From an uncultured Collinsella sp. (GTDB taxonomy: Bacteria; Actinomycetota; Coriobacteriia; Coriobacteriales; Coriobacteriaceae), in contig URBM01000047.1 in assembly GCA_900545995.1 (NCBI GenBank), positions 1-13,088 of the forward strand: a stretch of 13,088 nucleotides of DNA, written 5' to 3'. Each line of letters begins with the position of its first letter. Position 1 is the first letter of the stretch. The translations under genes and the position numbers were made by a program. Shown in pieces: positions 4,924-11,273 of the stretch. The notes under the pieces were generated by a model that saw only the letters and a program-made list of their open reading frames with translations, was not told the origin of the DNA and made no database searches.

Positions 4924-7146
4924 ATGAATATGCTCAAAATCTCGAAGGCGATCTTTAGGTCGCTTCTCTCCTCCAGGTCGCTCTGTGTTGTCGTTGTTGC
5001 GTTGATGGTTCTTTGTGCTCTGCCCGTCTTCAGGAGCGCGGCTGGCATCGACGGACGGGTCGAATACCTCGAGTCGGGAATAACCCGTGTTGAGCAGGAA
5101 TTGTCAGCATCCTATGCGGATGCGCTTGTGAATGCGGGGGAGGACGGTGTCTATACCTCTTCATCAAGCATGCCCGCGCTTCTGCACCCTCTTGCCGCGG
5201 GACGTCTTATCTTGGCACCGCTCTCTCCCCTACTTCCGTTTCTGCAGATATCGGATGGAGAGTACACCTATTATGACGGATCGAAGGAGTACTTGCTATG
5301 GGTCGCAACGGCCGTTGCCGTCTCGTTCCTTGCCGCGCGTCTTAACAAACGTGAAAAGCTCATCATCCAGGCACCGATGGGCGAGCTGGGTAGACTTGTT
5401 GCATCGAGCGTATGGGCGAGTGTTTTTGCAATGCTTGCCGTCCTCGCCATCAATCTTCCAGGGATAATCGCCGCGCTTGTGAAGAATGGCCCGGGCTCGC
5501 CGTTCTATCCGATAGGCTACATTCAATATGCGACTCCGGTTATCAAACCGGCTTGGCTGGTGTTCGCGCAGACGGCCATCTTGCAATTCTTGGTGGCAGC
5601 GTTCATCTCGCTTGTCGTTCACCTTGCCGTGAAGATTGCCAATAACCCTACGCTTGGAATCGTGTTCGTATGTGCCCTGATGGGGGTGACGATGGTTCCC
5701 GGGTATTACGGAAGATCCATCGCTTTACGTGAGTTCGCCCTGTTGAATCCCCTTACGTATGCGAACACTGAGTTGACCGTCGGCGCCTATAGCCCGTACC
5801 CGACAACGCAGATAGTGAATCTGCCTGGACTTTGCTTCGAGCGTGGCGCGATTGCCCTCGTATGCGCAATCGGGATCGAGGTGCTGGCAATTAGCCTGCT
5901 TTGCGTTGCTGGAAAGAGCGGCTGCGCGTGCCCGATATCCCCGATTTGTCTTGAGAGAGGTTCCTTCACTGCATCGAGAACGGCAACTCGTTCGAGCGCT
6001 TGTGCCTCCGCCGTTGCATACGTAAGAACGATGGGGAAACTGCTCCTGCGTTCTCCTACCCTCGCCGTATGCGCGATTGCAATGTCGACGACGATGCTGG
6101 CCCCGGCTCTGGTCGAGATGTTTCCTGACGCTGATAACGTTTCCGCTGTTCGGTATAGGGATGGGGAGCTCCGTTCAATAGATCGGTATCTAGAGCAGAA
6201 CGCTGCGAATATGGACGTCGAGGGCAAAGCGGCCCTGGAAGACATGCGGGATGCTCTTTCGGGTTTTGTGTACGCGCCTATGCCTGCGGAGGGGTTTCGA
6301 AGCCTTGCGACGTACGAGCGCGCTCGAGGTGAGCTGGGCGCGGCAGATGCGACTCTCCTGCAATCGATCGGAATCGAGCCGGAGACTCCTTCTCGTGCGG
6401 AGGCGCGCGCCCTTCTGCTTGAGTCGATCGCGAGCTTGCCGGACCCCAAGGTTTACGAGTTAAGTACGAAGATGCCCCCATTAATCCTCCTTTCGTATCT
6501 CCAGGCAGCGCTTCCCTCCTTATTTTTGCTGTTGCCCGTGGTTGTCACATCGCTCGCGTGCACCCACCTGCAGTGTCGTTCCCTTCTGGTTCTCCAGATC
6601 CCCGCAACAGCGCATGTGCGTTTTCTGACGGCTGTTGCGCTGGCTCTCCTGCTTGGCTTGGTGCTGCTTTTGGTGTCGATGGTTCCCGCTGTCGTTGTGT
6701 CCGTGATTAAGAACGGTGCGGGTGGATCGGAGTATCCCGTCGCTCTCATTCGGGCGGGAGCTTCGACAACGTCCATGGTGGGGGAGGCGGTGTTGTGCAG
6801 TATTCCGTTGCTGGTCATGGCATACGGCGTGATTTCCGTCGTCGCTGCGTTGGCAGCAGCGATTAGCCGCAACCCCGTTGTCACCGGAATGGTTTGCGCG
6901 GTTCTCTTGGTGTTGGGTTCGTTGAGCGCTCATGTTGAAAGCGTGGGCATGGGCGTCGCGCTGCTGGCTCCATTCGCCTCGTTTGATCCCGCTTCCCAGG
7001 TGGGGACGATTGGGTTCCTTGGGCGAGGGACGAACGCGATGCCTTTTGGAGAGGTCGTCGGCGCATCGGGCGCTCTGCTGGTGGTCTTGGGCGCCGTATC
7101 TCCGTTGATGGTGCGCCTGAGTGTTCCAAAGATCGAAAGGGGATGA
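4924..7146 (+). CDS. Tandem-duplicated ABC-2-like permease, 12 predicted TM helices
   Basis: The 740-residue protein is two six-helix units joined head to tail. Each unit has one N-terminal helix (about 19-37 and 379-400), an outer domain (about 40-120 and 401-515), then five more helices. The units share a motif after their third helix: LVKNGPGSPFYPIGYIQ (185-201) and VIKNGAGGSEYPVALIR (594-610), 409 residues apart. The same motif occurs once in the downstream 604-residue fusion (221-236). No ATPase domain is present; the ATPase is the next gene, with coding ends overlapping or nearly so. The fold pattern is that of ABC-2 exporters; the family is not one I recognise. The start at 4924 is chosen because AAGG lies 6 bases upstream; the in-frame ATG at 4906 has no ribosome site. 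Integral membrane proteins of 650-750 residues next to ATPase genes also occur in lactococcin 972-type bacteriocin loci, but no diagnostic motif of those is seen. Confidence 0.82.
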   Translation: MNMLKISKAIFRSLLSSRSLCVVVVALMVLCALPVFRSAAGIDGRVEYLESGITRVEQELSASYADALVNAGEDGVYTSSSSMPALLHPLAAGRLILAPLSPLLPFLQISDGEYTYYDGSKEYLLWVATAVAVSFLAARLNKREKLIIQAPMGELGRLVASSVWASVFAMLAVLAINLPGIIAALVKNGPGSPFYPIGYIQYATPVIKPAWLVFAQTAILQFLVAAFISLVVHLAVKIANNPTLGIVFVCALMGVTMVPGYYGRSIALREFALLNPLTYANTELTVGAYSPYPTTQIVNLPGLCFERGAIALVCAIGIEVLAISLLCVAGKSGCACPISPICLERGSFTASRTATRSSACASAVAYVRTMGKLLLRSPTLAVCAIAMSTTMLAPALVEMFPDADNVSAVRYRDGELRSIDRYLEQNAANMDVEGKAALEDMRDALSGFVYAPMPAEGFRSLATYERARGELGAADATLLQSIGIEPETPSRAEARALLLESIASLPDPKVYELSTKMPPLILLSYLQAALPSLFLLLPVVVTSLACTHLQCRSLLVLQIPATAHVRFLTAVALALLLGLVLLLVSMVPAVVVSVIKNGAGGSEYPVALIRAGASTTSMVGEAVLCSIPLLVMAYGVISVVAALAAAISRNPVVTGMVCAVLLVLGSLSAHVESVGMGVALLAPFASFDPASQVGTIGFLGRGTNAMPFGEVVGASGALLVVLGAVSPLMVRLSVPKIERG

Positions 7147-7151
7147 TCTCG

Positions 7152-7892
7152 ATGATTGACCTTCAAACGCTGACGATCTCTTATGGAAAGAAGGTGCTCG
7201 TAGATTCGGTGAACGCTGAGTTTGCCCCGGGTACGGTCTACGGTCTCGTCGCTCCGAACGGGCATGGAAAGACGACGTTGCTGCGTGCGATGGCAGGTTT
7301 GCCGGGTCCTCGCGTGGACGGGAGCATCGTTCTGGATGAGGTGCAGGGTACGGGTGCGAGAGAGGTCCGTTCTATGATCTTCTATGCACCTGGTGAGGGG
7401 ACGCTGCTGTATCCCGGATTGCGTGCGGAAGATCACCTCAAGATGGTTTGCGATATGTGGCCGCATGCTCGCGATATCGAAGAGATAGTGGAACAAACGC
7501 AGATAGGCGAGTTCGCGAAGATGAGGATCCGCACTCTGAGCCAGGGCATGAAGCAGCAGCTTACCCTGGCGATTGCGTATGCGACGGGCGCGCGGTACCT
7601 TCTATTAGATGAGCCCATGAACGCGCTCGACCCCAGCAGGGTGGACTTGCATTCCGAGATTCTCAGGAAGCTGGCCGATTCTGGTACGTGCATCATCATG
7701 TCATCCCACATCTTGGATTCGGTCGATAGGCTGTGCGATGAGATTCTGTTTTTGAAGGATGGGAGGCTCATTAGAAGCATTCCGCAAGATGATGCTGCGC
7801 CGAAGTCTCCTGGATCCCATTTCGCAAAGCCTGCCGGACGCGCCGAGGGTGCGCTAAGCACGTATCGGCGACTCTACGAAAAGGGCGGGTAG
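7152..7892 (+). CDS. ABC transporter ATP-binding protein
   Basis: This cytoplasmic ATPase of 246 residues powers the membrane protein encoded upstream. Walker A is APNGHGKT (34-41), the signature LSQGM (129-133), Walker B with catalytic Glu LLLDEP (150-155), the D-loop NALDP, and the H-loop His is residue 186 in SSHILDS. The A-loop tyrosine is in ISYGKK. The Q-loop position reads YAPGE where most relatives have PQ, so the usual glutamine is a glycine. The last 35 residues are extra and of low complexity before a basic end. Start choice: ATG 7143 overlaps the previous stop (ATGA) but would have its AAAGGGG only one base away; ATG 7152 has that same site 9 bases upstream and is preferred. Type: ABC-2/CcmA-like exporter ATPase. 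Confidence 0.93.
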   Translation: MIDLQTLTISYGKKVLVDSVNAEFAPGTVYGLVAPNGHGKTTLLRAMAGLPGPRVDGSIVLDEVQGTGAREVRSMIFYAPGEGTLLYPGLRAEDHLKMVCDMWPHARDIEEIVEQTQIGEFAKMRIRTLSQGMKQQLTLAIAYATGARYLLLDEPMNALDPSRVDLHSEILRKLADSGTCIIMSSHILDSVDRLCDEILFLKDGRLIRSIPQDDAAPKSPGSHFAKPAGRAEGALSTYRRLYEKGG

Positions 7893-8045
7893 AAATGCAA
7901 GTTAATAATCTATGTGGCCAATGTGATACCGTTGAACCCGCATATCGATACCGCTCAGCCATTCGCCTCGCCCCCGTCGCACGTACCTTCATCCGGTCTG
8001 TTACTTTTAATCTAACGATTCTTTGAGGAATGCAGGTGCTTCTGA
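7893..8045 (+). other. 153-bp gap between ATPase and fusion genes
   Basis: This gap is longer than the other junctions of the cluster, which overlap or touch. No gene is seen. A TTTAAT box (8006-8011) could be a -10 but has no good -35. GTTA-x9-TAAC (7999-8015) resembles the GTTACTTTTTAAC element of the divergent intergenic region (4819-4831), so a second control point is possible. The ribosome site for the fusion gene is AGGTG at 8034-8038. Confidence 0.35.
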
Positions 8046-9860
8046 ATGTACTGTCGACTTCTTCTCAAACTAATCCTAAGAGACAGGGCCGTATGGATTT
8101 GTACGCTCGTTCTCGCTGCAGCCTTCTCCATCCCCATTGCGTTCAATTCACCCATCTACGGGCCCTTCTTTATGAAGCAGGGCATGCAGGGCTTTGTCGA
8201 CGCATTCAATACGCGCGCGCCCCAGGCCAGCGGCACAGACCTATCGCCAGAGCAGCAAGCTGACGCTGAGCTTGCAAGATACGCGAACGCCGCCCTCGCC
8301 GCTCAAACCGACGCCGCCTTTCTCGATTCTGCCGAGAGCTACTACGCGCTCATGGGCGAAGGCTTCCAATCCGGGTCCATCGTGGGAGACCGAGAGACCA
8401 ATGACGCGGCGCTCGCGTATTGCCGCGCTCTGAGCAGCTCCGGCATCACGGATATCCCGGCCTCCGCAAGCGACCTGCCGTTCCTCTCCTTCCTGCCCTA
8501 CGCCATTGCCCAGGCGCCGTCCTTCCTTCCCTTCATCCCCTTCCTTCTCTCGTCGATACTCGTGCTCGGCGCCACAAGGCCCGGGACCCTGGCGGCGAAG
8601 GCGCCCGTGCCCAAATTCCGGCGCCTTATCCAGATCGTGTTTTCGATAATCGTCGCGGGGACCGCGATGCTCCTCGCCGGCCTCGCACCCGGGGGCATTT
8701 ACACCTTGGTCCTAAACGGCTTCGGGCAGATCGGGTACCCGATCGCCTTCTTCCATGACGGCGCGCTCACTACCACGACCGCGGGAAACGTCTTCACGAC
8801 CATACTTCTCGCGCTGCTCGCGGGTGGAACCTTGATATCCGTTTGTTCCGTCGTCCTATCGACCGCAACGAGGCGCGTCTTCGCGGGCCCCCTTACCTCC
8901 GCGTTGCTTGTCGCGGCCCCGGTATTCCCGTTACTGTCCGATTCGGCGCTGGAGCATAACGCCGTGCTCGGGCTCCTGCCGCTGGCCGTATTCTCGCCTA
9001 TCGAGGCAACGGGTTACGTGGGATGCTTCCCGACAGAATTCATTGGCTCCGGTTCAGGCGGCGCATCGATGCTTGCCGTGGCCCTGGCATACGTCGCGGT
9101 CTTTTTTGCGGTCGGCGCCGTTGCGGCACGTTCGCCCAAACAGCCTGGACCCGCGAAAAAGCACCATGGGCTCGAGCTTCTGGACGCGAGCGTGGGATAC
9201 GGGAGCACGACGATACTTTCAATCGGGTCGCTTTTCCTGGGCCCGGGAACGGCGGCGGGCCTCGTTGCTCCCAACGGCTCGGGGAAAACCACCTTACTTG
9301 AAGCGCTGTCGGGCCAATTTCCCACCCGCATCCGCTCGGGAAGCCTGGCGGCAGACGGAATCTGCCAACGTCGATCAGCCGAATTTGCAGAACTCGTCTA
9401 CCTGAGCTCTTCGGGCGGTACGGATCTCTATCCCACGCTATCGGCCATCGAGCACCTTGCTTTCGTTAGGGAGGCGTGGAAATCGGCCGCCGACATCGAC
9501 TCGCTCTGCAGCTCCCTCGGAATCTCCCCATATCTCGACAAGCCGACCCGTAAACTCTCGACAGGAATGAAGCAGCAGGTAAAGCTTGCCATGGCGATAG
9601 CGACCGATTGCCCGTACCTCATCCTCGATGAACCGCTGAACGGCCTCGATCCGGGAAAACGGAAAACCTCCTGCGACGCGATGCGCAGCGAAGTGGCGCG
9701 GGGACGCAGCGTGCTCATTTCAAGCCATCTACTCGACGACCTGGCAGACCTCACCAACTCGTTCTACTTCATCGAAGCCGGCACGCTCGTGGAAAAGATC
9801 GAGTCGTCCTCGCAGACGCTCAAGCAGGAATACCTCGATACATACGAGCGAGGTGAATGA
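8046..9860 (+). CDS. ABC transporter permease-ATPase fusion
   Basis: This 604-residue protein joins one six-helix permease unit (1-362) to an ABC ATPase (375-604). The permease part has helix 1 at about 17-35, a hydrophilic outer domain (36-150), and five helices between about 155 and 361. It carries LVLNGFGQIGYPIAFF (221-236), the motif found twice in the 740-residue protein. The ATPase has Walker A APNGSGKTT (408-416), signature LSTGMKQQ (504-511), Walker B YLILDEP (524-530), D-loop NGLDP and H-loop H561. The Q-loop region reads YLSSSGG, without the usual glutamine. The permease-first order is found in some exporters and is unusual for ABC-2 systems, where the two parts are generally separate. 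A stop codon (8043-8045) lies directly before the ATG, fixing it as the first in frame. GC and C-ending codons are visibly richer than in the two upstream genes. It may form a homodimeric exporter or self-protection pump for the small secreted protein encoded next. Confidence 0.88.
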   Translation: MYCRLLLKLILRDRAVWICTLVLAAAFSIPIAFNSPIYGPFFMKQGMQGFVDAFNTRAPQASGTDLSPEQQADAELARYANAALAAQTDAAFLDSAESYYALMGEGFQSGSIVGDRETNDAALAYCRALSSSGITDIPASASDLPFLSFLPYAIAQAPSFLPFIPFLLSSILVLGATRPGTLAAKAPVPKFRRLIQIVFSIIVAGTAMLLAGLAPGGIYTLVLNGFGQIGYPIAFFHDGALTTTTAGNVFTTILLALLAGGTLISVCSVVLSTATRRVFAGPLTSALLVAAPVFPLLSDSALEHNAVLGLLPLAVFSPIEATGYVGCFPTEFIGSGSGGASMLAVALAYVAVFFAVGAVAARSPKQPGPAKKHHGLELLDASVGYGSTTILSIGSLFLGPGTAAGLVAPNGSGKTTLLEALSGQFPTRIRSGSLAADGICQRRSAEFAELVYLSSSGGTDLYPTLSAIEHLAFVREAWKSAADIDSLCSSLGISPYLDKPTRKLSTGMKQQVKLAMAIATDCPYLILDEPLNGLDPGKRKTSCDAMRSEVARGRSVLISSHLLDDLADLTNSFYFIEAGTLVEKIESSSQTLKQEYLDTYERGE

Positions 9861-9861
9861 C

Positions 9862-10206
9862 ATGAAACTATTTGAACAGCTGAAGTCCAATGCGTCGCGC
9901 ATGGCTGTCTACGCCATCCTCGTGGCAACGGCTTTATGCGGAATCGCGGCACCCGTCTATGCGCTCAACGGGGAGAAAGGCGATGTCGAACCCGCGTACA
10001 TGGCTTCGACGGTTAAGGACCGGTACAAAGCCTTCTCTGGAGACACGTTTTACGTAGCAGAGTACGACACGACCTACCGTCAGCTTCGCTACAACAAGGG
10101 CTACGACTATCTAGGCGCAGAGGCAATCAGCTATACGTCGGGTTGGTACCGCTCCAGCTATGGACACATAACCCAGTTCAAGTGTAACTACCGTGTGTAC
10201 AACTAA
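9862..10206 (+). CDS. Small secreted tyrosine-rich protein, function unknown
   Basis: The 114-residue product begins with a classical signal peptide: a basic start (MKLFEQLKSNASR), a hydrophobic core MAVYAILVATALCGIAA and an AxA-like cleavage site after PVYA (about residue 34). The mature part is about 80 residues, with roughly 13 tyrosines, many in short spacings (YRQLRYNKGYDY, GWYRSSYG), and a single cysteine near the end (QFKCNYRVYN). The ATG lies one base after the fusion gene stop, with GAGGTGA 6 bases upstream; a GTG three codons earlier overlaps that site and is rejected. I do not recognise the family. A tiny exported protein cotranscribed with dedicated ABC genes suggests a bacteriocin-like or signalling peptide. 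The C-terminal pattern WYxSSYGHxT weakly recalls lactococcin 972-type peptides, which is not enough to name it. A strong terminator follows. Confidence 0.85.
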   Translation: MKLFEQLKSNASRMAVYAILVATALCGIAAPVYALNGEKGDVEPAYMASTVKDRYKAFSGDTFYVAEYDTTYRQLRYNKGYDYLGAEAISYTSGWYRSSYGHITQFKCNYRVYN

Positions 10207-10220
10207 AGCAACCGGCCGGG

Positions 10221-10256
10221 ACGAGGGGTGACGCAAAAGCGTCGCCCCTCGTTTTT
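10221..10256 (+). terminator. Rho-independent terminator of the transporter cluster
   Basis: ACGAGGGGTGACGC (10221-10234), a four-base AAAA loop and GCGTCGCCCCTCGT (10239-10252) form a 14-bp stem with one G-T pair, followed by a T-run to 10256. It lies 15 bases after the stop codon of the small secreted protein and should end the plus-strand operon. Confidence 0.95.
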
Positions 10257-10265
10257 AACCATGTC

Positions 10266-10284
10266 AACTGAACCTAGTTCAGTT
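10266..10284. repeat. 19-bp palindrome next to the right repeat
   Basis: AACTGAAC-CTA-GTTCAGTT is a perfect inverted repeat with 8-bp arms, one base from the right copy of the 64-bp repeat. It may also be read as 6-bp arms around a 7-base centre, the layout of a tyrosine-recombinase core site. The left boundary has no such palindrome. Role unknown; it could also be a small bidirectional terminator or protein site. Confidence 0.5.
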
Positions 10285-10285
10285 T

Positions 10286-10349
10286 GGTTGATTTCCGATC
10301 TCAGCCGAACACATTGAGCGGAAAGGCCGTTCCCGCAGTCAGTCGAACG
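10286..10349 (+). repeat. Right copy of 64-bp direct repeat flanking the island
   Basis: This is the partner of 3413-3476 in the same orientation, 62 of 64 bases identical, with corresponding positions 6,873 bp apart. Homology ends where the GC-rich hairpin at 10348-10380 begins. If the two copies arose by insertion, removing one repeat plus the intervening 6.8 kb would restore the original spacer between the ACT-citrate synthase transcript and rpmE. Confidence 0.8.
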
Positions 10350-10386
10350 TCCCCGGGGCCCTTCTCAGGCCCCGGGGACGGCATTT
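10348..10386 (+). terminator. GC-rich hairpin, possible terminator
   Basis: A perfect 13-bp stem (CGTCCCCGGGGCC at 10348-10360 and its complement at 10368-10380) with a 7-base loop is followed by GCATTTT. The T-run is short and offset. The arms are themselves palindromic (CCCCGGGG) and end in GGGGAC, like other intergenic palindromes in this window, so it may be a repeat element rather than a terminator. Confidence 0.5.
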
Positions 10387-10460
10387 TCCCAGTTGAAGGA
10401 ACGGTGGAGATGTGTTTCGATGGGTCAGATTCGTGTCGTTCCGAAAAGACCGTGAACCTT

Positions 10461-10489
10461 TTGTGGGACACGCGGCGCCGTGGTACCAT
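10461..10489 (+). promoter_or_regulatory. Promoter of rpmE
   Basis: TTGTGG (10461-10466), a 17-base spacer and TACCAT (10484-10489) form a good sigma-70-type (housekeeping) promoter. It is placed so that transcription would begin near 10496, just before the twin hairpins in front of rpmE. Confidence 0.75.
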
Positions 10490-10497
10490 AGCCGAGT

Positions 10498-10555
10498 TTG
10501 TTGTCTTGGTCGGAAACCAAGACGCCTTATGCGCTGATCGGTAACCAGCGCCTGA
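10498..10555 (+). ncRNA. rpmE 5' leader with twin hairpins (bL31 leader candidate)
   Basis: Two hairpins lie in tandem between the promoter and the rpmE ribosome site. The first pairs GTCTTGGT (10503-10510) with ACCAAGAC (10516-10523); the second pairs GCGCTG (10531-10536) with CAGCGC (10546-10551). Both expose nearly the same loop sequence, TCGGAAACC and TCGGTAACC. A repeated stem-loop directly before a ribosomal protein gene is the form expected for autoregulation by the protein. Leaders of the L31 type have been described in several lineages, and I recall one for Coriobacteria; the match to that model is not tested here. Confidence 0.7.
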
Positions 10556-10573
10556 CTAATAAGGAGTCCTACC

Positions 10574-10999
10574 ATGAAGCAGGGTATCCATCCCCAGTAT
10601 GTCGAGTGCACGGTGACGTGCTCCTGCGGCAACACCTTCAAGACGCACGCTACCGTGTCCGAGATGAAGGTCGAGCTTTGCAACGAGTGCCACCCGTTCT
10701 ACACTGGCCAGCAGAAGTTCGTCGACACCGGTGGACGCGTCCAGCGCTTCGCCGACAAGTTCGGTGGCGCCGCTGCCGCCCAGCTCAAGAAGGCTGAGGA
10801 GGCCAAGGCTGCCAAGGCCGCCAAGGCTGCTGAGGCCGAGGCCGCTCGCAAGGCCGCCGCTGAGGCTAAGGCCGCCGAGAAGGCTAAGCGTGCCGCTAAG
10901 TTTGCCGAGGAGGCTGCCAAGCAGGCCGCCGAGGCTCCCGCAGAGGCTCCCGTCGAGGAGGCCGCTGCCGAGGCCGATACTACCGAGGCTGCTGAGTAA
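10574..10999 (+). CDS. rpmE: 50S ribosomal protein bL31 with Ala/Lys-rich tail
   Basis: Residues 1-65 are a normal bL31, a small protein at the bridge between the ribosomal subunits. It begins MKQGIHPQYVECTVTCSCGN and carries four cysteines (C16, C18, C36, C39) of the zinc-binding form, then the conserved HPFYTGQQKFVDTGGRV. Residues 66-141 are an extension, about half alanine with many Lys and Glu, likely a long helix or flexible coil, ending acidic (EEAAAEADTTEAAE). Usual bL31 length is 65-90, so the tail doubles it. The ATG has AAGGAG (10561-10566) 7 bases upstream. The leader and promoter lie at 10461-10555, and a terminator follows at 11037. Confidence 0.96.
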   Translation: MKQGIHPQYVECTVTCSCGNTFKTHATVSEMKVELCNECHPFYTGQQKFVDTGGRVQRFADKFGGAAAAQLKKAEEAKAAKAAKAAEAEAARKAAAEAKAAEKAKRAAKFAEEAAKQAAEAPAEAPVEEAAAEADTTEAAE

Positions 11000-11036
11000 A
11001 TAGCTCGCCGCGGAATCACTCGCATTCATGGCATGA

Positions 11037-11076
11037 GGGCCGTGCATCCATTTAGGTGCGCGGCCCTTTTCTTTTT
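11037..11076 (+). terminator. Rho-independent terminator after rpmE
   Basis: GGGCCGTGCA (11037-11046) pairs with TGCGCGGCCC (11057-11066) with one T-G pair, followed by TTTTCTTTTT. It lies 38 bases after the rpmE stop. Confidence 0.92.
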
Positions 11077-11077
11077 A

Positions 11078-11144
11078 TTGGTGCAAACCAACCTGTCCCC
11101 ATTGCACCAGATTGGTGCGAAGGGGACAGGTTGGTTTGCACCAA
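11078..11144. repeat. Perfect 23-bp inverted repeat between rpmE and secA
   Basis: The left arm (11078-11100, starting TTGGTGCAAACCAACC and ending CTGTCCCC) is an exact inverse of the right arm (11122-11144). The 21-base centre holds a smaller palindrome, GCACCA (11104-11109) with TGGTGC (11113-11118), so the whole unit is nested. It has no reading frame. It looks like a non-autonomous palindromic repeat such as a REP or MITE remnant, with the GGGGACAG core also seen at 436-474. Confidence 0.85.
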
Positions 11145-11174
11145 ATGACAGAGAGGCGGCGTTTGCCCAGATAA

Positions 11175-11211
11175 AACCTGCCAAAATAAACCTGTCCCTT
11201 TTTGGCAGGTT
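11175..11211. repeat. Second inverted repeat between rpmE and secA
   Basis: AACCTGCCAAAA (11175-11186) and TTTTGGCAGGTT (11200-11211) form a perfect 12-bp inverted repeat. The 13-base centre holds AAACCTGTCCCT, close to the ACCTGTCCCC of the neighbouring 23-bp repeat 31 bases away. The two palindromes share the motif but differ in their arms, as expected for related members of one repeat family. Confidence 0.75.
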
Positions 11212-11273
11212 GGTCGTAGTTATTACGTGGCGGTTGAGGTCGACCGTATGGGGCGCGCCTTGTTTGGCTAAAG

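Noticed and set aside
5787..6449. 220-codon minus-strand frame inside the large permease gene
   Set aside because: Arg/Ser/Ala-rich shadow with no domain; the plus-strand frame has clear membrane helices and internal homology.
9853..9861. GTG start for the small secreted protein, three codons upstream
   Set aside because: It overlaps the GAGGTGA that serves the ATG at 9862, which has ideal spacing and gives a normal signal peptide start.
10498..10797. Plus-strand open frame overlapping the rpmE start
   Set aside because: It overlaps the leader hairpins and rpmE in another frame and has no ribosome site.
11078..11211. CRISPR array or terminator pair
   Set aside because: There are no evenly spaced direct repeats, and the palindromes differ in arms. 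The real terminator with a T-run is at 11037-11076.
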